Below are positions 58,846 to 64,000 of a stretch of 64,000 bases of DNA, piece by piece. The position numbers and the translations under genes are program-made. This DNA is from an uncultured Pelagibacteraceae bacterium. Its GTDB lineage: Bacteria; Pseudomonadota; Alphaproteobacteria; Pelagibacterales; Pelagibacteraceae. The notes below the pieces were generated by a model that saw only the letters and a list, made by a program, of their open reading frames with translations, did not search any database and was not told the origin of the DNA. How positions within the stretch are numbered: position 1 is the first letter of the stretch; each line of letters opens with the position of its first letter. The DNA lies in assembly GCA_902531765.1 (NCBI GenBank), contig CACAFC010000002.1:1-64000 (forward strand), in the 5' to 3' direction.

Positions 58846-59778
58846 ATGCCTAAAAAAATCATTTTTATGGGTACACCCATGTTTGCAGTTCCAATATTGA
58901 AATCACTCTATCAAAATGGTTTTCCAATAAATTTGGTTTATACACGACCACCCCAAAAATCTCAACGAGGTCAGAGGATAAATAAATCACCAGTCCAAGG
59001 TATATCGGAAACTTTAAATATAGAATTCAGATCTCCACAGAACTTGAAAAACAACACTGAGGAATATGAGTTTTTAAAAAAAATGGAGGCTGATCTTGCA
59101 ATTGTTGTAGCCTATGGACAAATAATTCCTAAGGAATTCTTAAGTTTAACAAAAAAAGGTTTTATAAATGTTCATGCATCTATACTCCCAAAATGGAGAG
59201 GCGCTGCACCTATCCAGAGAGCTATAATGAATTTAGACACAGAAACAGGGATTAGTATAATGAAAATTAATGAAGAATTGGATAGTGGACCTGTCAGTAA
59301 CACTTATAAAATAAAACTTGATCAAAGTCTTAATGCAAAAGAGGTCTCAGAAAAACTTGCTTTAATAGCAGCGGATAAAATTTTAGATGTTGTAGATGAA
59401 ATTTTTGAGGGTAAATCAAATTTTGTTGATCAAGATAATTCTAAAGCCACTTATGCAAAAAAAATTACCAAAAATGAAGGGCAAATAGATTGGAAAAGCG
59501 ATGCTTTAGAAATAATTGGAAAAATTAATGGCTTATATCCCTCGCCGGGGGCTTTTTTTAATTTTAACGGACAAAGATATAAAATTTTAAAAGCAGAAAT
59601 TGGAAATGGGATTGGTAAAAATGGTGAGGTTATATCAGACAATCTTGAAATAGCGTGTGGAGGTGAAAAATCTATTAAAGTTGTTGAAATACAGAGAGAG
59701 GGGAAAAAGGTTCAAAAAATTGGAGAGTTTATGCTTGGATCTCAAATCAGAAAAGGCTCAATTATATCTAATGTTTAG
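58846..59778 (+). CDS. fmt: Methionyl-tRNA formyltransferase
   Basis: This 310-residue enzyme formylates initiator Met-tRNA. It starts KKIIFMGTPMFAVPILKSL, has the catalytic region VNVHASILPKWRGAAPIQRAI near residue 107 and the C-terminal OB-fold tRNA-binding domain from about 205. It overlaps truA by eight bases. The set def-fmt-truA is a common alphaproteobacterial operon. Confidence 0.97.
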   Translation: MPKKIIFMGTPMFAVPILKSLYQNGFPINLVYTRPPQKSQRGQRINKSPVQGISETLNIEFRSPQNLKNNTEEYEFLKKMEADLAIVVAYGQIIPKEFLSLTKKGFINVHASILPKWRGAAPIQRAIMNLDTETGISIMKINEELDSGPVSNTYKIKLDQSLNAKEVSEKLALIAADKILDVVDEIFEGKSNFVDQDNSKATYAKKITKNEGQIDWKSDALEIIGKINGLYPSPGAFFNFNGQRYKILKAEIGNGIGKNGEVISDNLEIACGGEKSIKVVEIQREGKKVQKIGEFMLGSQIRKGSIISNV

Positions 59779-60511
59779 ATATCAAATATTGATAGAGTAT
59801 GTAGGCACCAATTTTAGAGGTTGGCAAATTCAAACAAAAGGCAAAACTATACAAGGATTTATCCAAGAGAGAATTTGTAAATTATTAAAAGAAAAAATTA
59901 TTTTGTTTGGTGCAGGTAGATTAGACAAAGGAGTGCACGCACTTGAACAATCTGCTCATTTCGAGTGTAAAAAAAAAATTGAAAATTCGAACAAGTTTGT
60001 CAAATCTTTAAATCATTTTTTAAATAAGGAAATGATTTCAATCATTAAAATCAAGAAAAGGGGTAATGATTTTCATGCGAGATTTTCTGCAAGAATGAGA
60101 ATATATAAGTATATAATCATTAATCGTCCTAGTAGACCGGTAATAGATGAAAATAGAGGATGGCACATTATTAATAAACTTGATTTAAAAGTAATGAAAA
60201 AAGCTGCAAAAAAATTAGTCGGTACTAAAGATTTTTCTACCTTCAGAGCTTCAAGCTGTAGAGCCAAAAGTCCAATCAAAACTATGAGATCCGTTAAAAT
60301 AAAATCTAGAAATAATAAAATAGAAATAGAATTTCAATCTCAATCTTTTCTACAACAACAGGTTCGTTCAATGGTTGGTAGTTTAAAATATGTAGGTGAA
60401 AAAAAATGGTCTTTAAAAAAATTCAATTTTATTATGAACTCAAAAAAACGGATTTTGTGTGCACCCCCAGCACCACCTGAAGGACTTTATTTAGCAAGAG
60501 TTATTTATTAA
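59771..60511 (+). CDS. truA: tRNA pseudouridine(38-40) synthase
   Basis: This 246-residue enzyme isomerises uridines 38-40 of the tRNA anticodon arm. The start I use is MFRYQILIEYVGTNFRGWQ; the track's earlier start comes from reading into fmt. The catalytic aspartate is in GAGRLDKGVHALEQSAHF near residue 52. The family has GRTD, so the Thr next to the aspartate is Leu here. The C-terminal FLQQQVRSMVG is intact. Its end overlaps the convergent SET gene by 21 bases. Confidence 0.94.
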   Translation: MFRYQILIEYVGTNFRGWQIQTKGKTIQGFIQERICKLLKEKIILFGAGRLDKGVHALEQSAHFECKKKIENSNKFVKSLNHFLNKEMISIIKIKKRGNDFHARFSARMRIYKYIIINRPSRPVIDENRGWHIINKLDLKVMKKAAKKLVGTKDFSTFRASSCRAKSPIKTMRSVKIKSRNNKIEIEFQSQSFLQQQVRSMVGSLKYVGEKKWSLKKFNFIMNSKKRILCAPPAPPEGLYLARVIY

Positions 60512-60982
60512 TTTTTTCTTGTTACTCATTGCAAATTTTTTATTTATTCTCCATCTAGATTCTGCTCTCACAATATAACCACAGCAATTTTTTGAACCAC
60601 ATTTGCAAGGAAATTGTTTATAATCTTCATCATAACCAAATCCATAATCACACGTAAACTCCTCTCCTTTTTTAATATCACGAATTGCAGTAATCCATAC
60701 TTTTAGACCTTTGCCATTATAATCGCAGTTATTATTACAACTATGATTTATTAGACCTGCGATATTCCATGAAAAATCTCCATCGAGAGTATATTTTTGA
60801 TTTAATGTGAATAAGTATATAGGTTTTTTATTATCAAACTTAGTTGACTCGTCTACCTGTTTATTTGTAATAATTTTGCCAACGTAATTTATTATTTTTG
60901 TTCCCTCTTTAATATCACGCGCAGCATAAAGACCTCGTCCTTTCTTATCAATTTTAGATCTTTTAATTCTATAAAGTTTCAT
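60491..60982 (-). CDS. SET-domain protein lysine methyltransferase
   Basis: This 163-residue protein is essentially a lone SET domain. It has GRGLYAARDIKEGTKIINYVG near residue 16, NHSCNNNCDYNG near 92 (the pseudoknot N-H-S-C), GEEFTCDYGF near 117 and a cysteine-rich post-SET tail CKCGSKNCCGYI near 130. It would transfer methyl from SAM to a protein lysine. The bacterial target is unknown. It follows the HDAC-like gene by 30 bases on the same strand. Confidence 0.9.
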   Translation of the reverse strand: MKLYRIKRSKIDKKGRGLYAARDIKEGTKIINYVGKIITNKQVDESTKFDNKKPIYLFTLNQKYTLDGDFSWNIAGLINHSCNNNCDYNGKGLKVWITAIRDIKKGEEFTCDYGFGYDEDYKQFPCKCGSKNCCGYIVRAESRWRINKKFAMSNKKKLINNSC

Positions 60983-61012
60983 GTGAGAGATTTATTATTT
61001 ATTTAGTTTAAA

Positions 61013-61936
61013 TTAATTGAATTCTACAAGTGCGTTAACATGTTCATTAGCACTTTCAGATAACGCATTTAAATCATAACCACCTTCAAGAATAGAAATA
61101 GCTTTCCCTTTAGTAAACTCGTTAGTAGCAGCTAAAGTTCTTTTGGTAATTTCGTAGAAATCTTTTGATTTTAATTTAAATTGAGCTAAAGGATCATCTT
61201 TATGTGCATCAAAACCTGCTGAGAATATAAGAAAATCAGGTTTATAATTGACTAATCTATCTAAAACTCTATCGAATGCATTAAAGTATTCTTCAGAGTT
61301 TGTGCCTGCTGGTAAAGGTATATTTAAAGAATTATTAAAGTCACCCTTATCTTTGTCCGTGCCTCCTCCGGGATAAAAAGGATACTGATGTGTTGAAATA
61401 TATAGCGAATTTTTGTTATTACGCATGACATCATAATTTCCATTTCCCCAATGCACATCAAAATCTACACATACGACTCTTTTATATTTATAATTTTTAA
61501 TCAAATAATTAGTGGCTACCCCAGCATTTGATATACAACAAAATCCCATTGCCTTATCTTTTTCTGCATGATGTCCAGGAGGTCTTGCTAAACAAAACCC
61601 GTTCTTAAACTCTTTATTTTCTATTCCGTCAATGGCCCTAATTGTTGAGCCAGCTGCATCAAATACTGCTTTTTTACTGTCTGGTGATATTACAGTATCT
61701 CCATCTAAAAATTTTAGACCTTGTTGAGGAAAGGAACTATTTAAGTTATTGATATATTCTTTTGAATGTGTCATTGCCAATATATCATCTGGCACATTAC
61801 CTGGTTTTTTCCAAATCAGATCACTTCTTTTTTTTAATTTTTCTTTTATGGCAATTACTCTTTTAGGCTGTTCAGGATGGCCGTTACCAGTGTCATGTTT
61901 TTCATAAGAGTCAGAATTTATAATCGCTGTATTCAT
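61013..61936 (-). CDS. Histone deacetylase-family hydrolase
   Basis: This 307-residue zinc hydrolase has the arginase/HDAC fold motifs PGHHAEKDKAMGFC near residue 117 (tandem catalytic His), VDFDVHWGNG near 156 (zinc Asp/His) and SAGFDAHKDDPL near 244 (zinc Asp). These match class II HDAC/acetylpolyamine amidohydrolase-like bacterial proteins. The substrate could be acetyl-lysine on proteins or acetylpolyamines. Its ATG overlaps the dapE stop by four bases, so it belongs to the dapD-dapE-HDAC-SET operon. Confidence 0.9.
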   Translation of the reverse strand: MNTAIINSDSYEKHDTGNGHPEQPKRVIAIKEKLKKRSDLIWKKPGNVPDDILAMTHSKEYINNLNSSFPQQGLKFLDGDTVISPDSKKAVFDAAGSTIRAIDGIENKEFKNGFCLARPPGHHAEKDKAMGFCCISNAGVATNYLIKNYKYKRVVCVDFDVHWGNGNYDVMRNNKNSLYISTHQYPFYPGGGTDKDKGDFNNSLNIPLPAGTNSEEYFNAFDRVLDRLVNYKPDFLIFSAGFDAHKDDPLAQFKLKSKDFYEITKRTLAATNEFTKGKAISILEGGYDLNALSESANEHVNALVEFN

Positions 61937-63090
61937 TTGAAATAATTTTTTAAAATACTTTCATAAATTTTAGTTAAATTTTTTAAATCTTTTAAAGATA
62001 CTGCCTCATCAACTTTGTGCATAGTTTTTCCAACTAAACCAAATTCAAGACCAGGACATATTGTTCTTATAAATCTCAAGTCTGAAGTTCCACCTGTTGT
62101 AGATAATTTTGGCTTTAACTTAGTGATCTTTTTAATGACATTTTGTATCATAAATGTTGTTTTATTTGGTTTTGTTAAAAAAGCTTCACCAGAAACTCTA
62201 TACTCAATTTTAAATTTTGATTTATGCTTTTTGGTTATTTTTCTGAAAATCTGATTAAGTTTTTTTTTTAGAGAATTAGAGGAATGTTTGTTGTTAAATC
62301 TTATATTAAATGTTGCTTCAGCTGTTGCTGGAATAACATTATCTGCATTATTATTTATGTTAATCTTAGTAACTTCCAAGTTTGTAGGCTGAAAATCTTT
62401 AGTTCCTTTATCAAACTTAATTTCTTTTAATTCTTTTAGAATATTAACAATTATGGTTGAAGGATTATTTGCTCTAGAAGGATATGCAACATGACCTTGG
62501 TGGCCGATTATATTTAATTTCCCAGTCAAACTTCCCCTACGCCCGATTTTAATCATTTCACCTAATTTATTTGGATTAGTTGGCTCACCAACTAGACAAA
62601 AATTTATCTTCTCTCTCTTTTTTTTTAAATATTCTACAACTTTTTTGGTACCATTTATTGCATCACCTTCTTCATCTCCAGTAATCAATAAACTAATTGA
62701 TCCATTAAATTTTTTATTTTTTGATAAAAAAGTGCTTACAGCAGAAACAAAAGCTGCAACAGAACTTTTCATATCATTTGCACCTCTTCCAATTAAATGA
62801 TTATTTTTTACAGAGGGTTTAAATGGATTTATCGTCCAATCTTTTATATTACCTGGGGGAACAACATCTAGATGACCCGCATAACAAAAATTAGGTCCTT
62901 TTGTTCCCAACCTTGCATATAAATTTTTTACTGGTTTGAAATCTTTTTGTTTAAATTCAAGCAATTTTGTTTTGAAACCAATTTTTTTTAATTTTTTTTC
63001 TAAAAATTTCATCACCCCAGCGTCTGTTGGAGTAACAGTTGGAAACCTAATTAGCTCTTTAGCTAATTGTAACTCATTAATTTTTTGCAT
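61933..63090 (-). CDS. dapE: Succinyl-diaminopimelate desuccinylase
   Basis: This 385-residue M20-family metallohydrolase releases succinate from N-succinyl-LL-DAP. It has CYAGHLDVVPPGN near residue 70 (zinc His and Asp), GRGANDMKSSVAAF near 100 (bridging Asp), ITGDEEGDAINGT near 135 (catalytic Glu) and the late ligand GTSDLRFI. Its neighbour dapD is the previous enzyme class in the same pathway, and lysA lies at 3.9 kb. Confidence 0.96.
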   Translation of the reverse strand: MQKINELQLAKELIRFPTVTPTDAGVMKFLEKKLKKIGFKTKLLEFKQKDFKPVKNLYARLGTKGPNFCYAGHLDVVPPGNIKDWTINPFKPSVKNNHLIGRGANDMKSSVAAFVSAVSTFLSKNKKFNGSISLLITGDEEGDAINGTKKVVEYLKKKREKINFCLVGEPTNPNKLGEMIKIGRRGSLTGKLNIIGHQGHVAYPSRANNPSTIIVNILKELKEIKFDKGTKDFQPTNLEVTKININNNADNVIPATAEATFNIRFNNKHSSNSLKKKLNQIFRKITKKHKSKFKIEYRVSGEAFLTKPNKTTFMIQNVIKKITKLKPKLSTTGGTSDLRFIRTICPGLEFGLVGKTMHKVDEAVSLKDLKNLTKIYESILKNYFK

Positions 63091-63093
63091 GTT

Positions 63094-63921
63094 TTAATCT
63101 CTCAAAAGATCATTAATTGATGTCTTTGATCTAGTCTTTTCGTCTACTTGCTTGATTATTACTGCACAGCTTAGTGATGGAGCAGATGGATTTTTTTTAT
63201 CTGGAAGAGATCCTGGTACAACAACTGAGTATGGAGGAATTTTTCCATACGTGATCTCACCAGTTGATCTATTTACAATTTTTGTAGATTGTGTAATCAG
63301 CATTCCCATGCTTAATACAGAACCTTCTCCAACAATCACTCCTTCAACTACCTCAGACATCGCTCCTAAAAATACATTATCTTCTATTATTGTAGGTAAT
63401 GCTTGAGCAGGTTCTAGCACCCCCCCAACTCCTGACCCAGCAGATATGTGGCAATTCTTCCCAATTTGGCAACAACTACCAGCACGACTGAATGTATCCA
63501 TCATCGTTTTAGCCCCGATGTAAGCACCAATGTTTACATAACATGGCATAAGAACAGCATCTTTACCTACGAATGATCCTTTTCTAACAGGTGAGTTTGG
63601 AACCATTCTAAAACCCGCTCTCTCATGATCCTCCTTTGTCCAGCCAGCTGTTTTTCCTTTTAACAAGTGTGCCTTATCATACCAACTGGAATAAGGTCCA
63701 TTTAAATTTTCCATTGGATAAATTCTAAAGCTTAGCATGATTGCTTTCTTTAAGTGTTGATGAGTTACCCATTCTCCATTTATTTTTTCAGCAACTCTTA
63801 ATTTACCACTATCCAAGTCACTTATTACTTGATTGATTGTATCCTTTAAAGATTGATCCGAATTTGGATTTACTTGATCTTTGTTTTCCCAAGCATCATT
63901 TATAATTTTTTCTATAGACAT
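63094..63921 (-). CDS. dapD: Tetrahydrodipicolinate N-succinyltransferase
   Basis: This 275-residue enzyme succinylates tetrahydrodipicolinate. An N-terminal helical domain (SIEKIINDAWENKDQVNP) is followed by a left-handed beta-helix made of hexapeptide repeats from about residue 105 (for example MPCYVNIGAYIGAKTMMDTF and GSGVGGVLEPAQ). Length and sequence are typical of DapD. It is three bases from dapE and is the first gene of the operon that ends with HDAC and SET. Confidence 0.97.
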   Translation of the reverse strand: MSIEKIINDAWENKDQVNPNSDQSLKDTINQVISDLDSGKLRVAEKINGEWVTHQHLKKAIMLSFRIYPMENLNGPYSSWYDKAHLLKGKTAGWTKEDHERAGFRMVPNSPVRKGSFVGKDAVLMPCYVNIGAYIGAKTMMDTFSRAGSCCQIGKNCHISAGSGVGGVLEPAQALPTIIEDNVFLGAMSEVVEGVIVGEGSVLSMGMLITQSTKIVNRSTGEITYGKIPPYSVVVPGSLPDKKNPSAPSLSCAVIIKQVDEKTRSKTSINDLLRD

Positions 63922-63924
63922 AAT

Positions 63925-64000
63925 TTATTGAGTTTTTAATAACCTTATTTCCTTAAGAAATAAAGACAGATTTTCAATTTTATGAGAAATATAATCTTTA
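63925..64000 (-). CDS. C-terminal end of a probable HAD-family phosphatase (partial)
   Basis: On the minus strand a frame is open from the window edge to a stop at 63927-63925. It gives 24 residues, DYISHKIENLSLFLKEIRLL and a short tail. In alphaproteobacteria a pyrimidine 5'-nucleotidase-like HAD gene commonly precedes dapD, and such proteins end with a similar DL-x-x-FL segment. The fragment is too short to prove this. Position three bases upstream of dapD supports an operon. Confidence 0.45.
   Translation of the reverse strand, partial: KDYISHKIENLSLFLKEIRLLKTQ

Noticed and set aside
59657-59770. 38-residue N-terminal extension of TruA
   Set aside because: It lies inside fmt in another frame. 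The TruA family start MFRYQI at 59771 is the natural one.

Overview
This window looks like a piece of a SAR11-clade (Candidatus Pelagibacter-like) alphaproteobacterial chromosome. The signs are very high A+T, tiny or overlapping intergenic gaps, many ATGA/TAATG stop-start overlaps, almost no paralogous clutter, and alphaproteobacterial neighbourhoods such as mutM-rpsT-dnaA-dnaN, argH-lptM-lysA, dapD-dapE and cobT-cobS-dnaJ-bolA. The species call is inference from style and gene content, because no rRNA lies in the window. I saw no CRISPR array, insertion sequence, prophage or rRNA gene.

Layout. 1-3.2 kb: mutM tail, rpsT, dnaA, dnaN. 3.2-10.3 kb: plsC, lysA, a small lipoprotein gene (lptM) and argH on the minus strand, then tlpA, a HIG1-domain protein, an esterase, an HNH protein, coq7, dsbB and a YqaA/DedA protein. 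10.4-18.7 kb: tRNA-Leu directly abutting an acyl-CoA synthetase, a 25-residue Lys/Arg-only-like peptide with its own promoter and terminator, carD with a lysine-rich tail, fdxA, a TerB-like gene, a SUV3-like helicase, a thioesterase, tRNA-Arg and a thiolase. 18.8-31.6 kb: pyruvate dehydrogenase E1 (with an extra fused lipoyl domain) and E2, a DMT permease, uppP, gltD-gltB and a hydrolase. 31.6-41.2 kb: a frameshifted glycosyltransferase, then the translation block thrS-infC-rpmI-rplT-pheS-pheT-lepA.

41.2-47.6 kb is the only accessory-looking segment. It holds seven genes for surface-glycan synthesis (a Gfo/Idh oxidoreductase, GT17-, GT2- and GT61-like enzymes, a methyltransferase, a sugar-nucleotide reductase and a DUF4422-like protein), is especially A+T rich and ends beside tRNA-Ser. 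47.8-64 kb returns to core genes: gyrB, a RegB-type redox sensor kinase, cobT-cobS-dnaJ-like facing bolA, aroB-aroK, an unrecognised 59-aa and 590-aa pair, def-fmt-truA, and a dapD-dapE-HDAC-SET minus-strand operon, with the tail of a probable HAD phosphatase at the right edge.

How the genes work together. Replication initiation (DnaA, the beta clamp, GyrB), translation (S20, L35, L20, IF3, LepA, ThrRS, PheRS, Def, Fmt, TruA), lysine/DAP synthesis (dapD, dapE, lysA), shikimate synthesis (aroB, aroK), nitrogen assimilation (gltBD) and carbon entry (PDH) dominate. The observations most worth a second look are the lipoyl-E1p fusion, the 25-aa basic peptide together with the H1-like tail of CarD and the adjacent SET/HDAC pair, the orphan-looking cobST module, ultra-compact divergent promoters that imply leaderless mRNAs, and homopolymer frameshift sites in surface-glycan genes.
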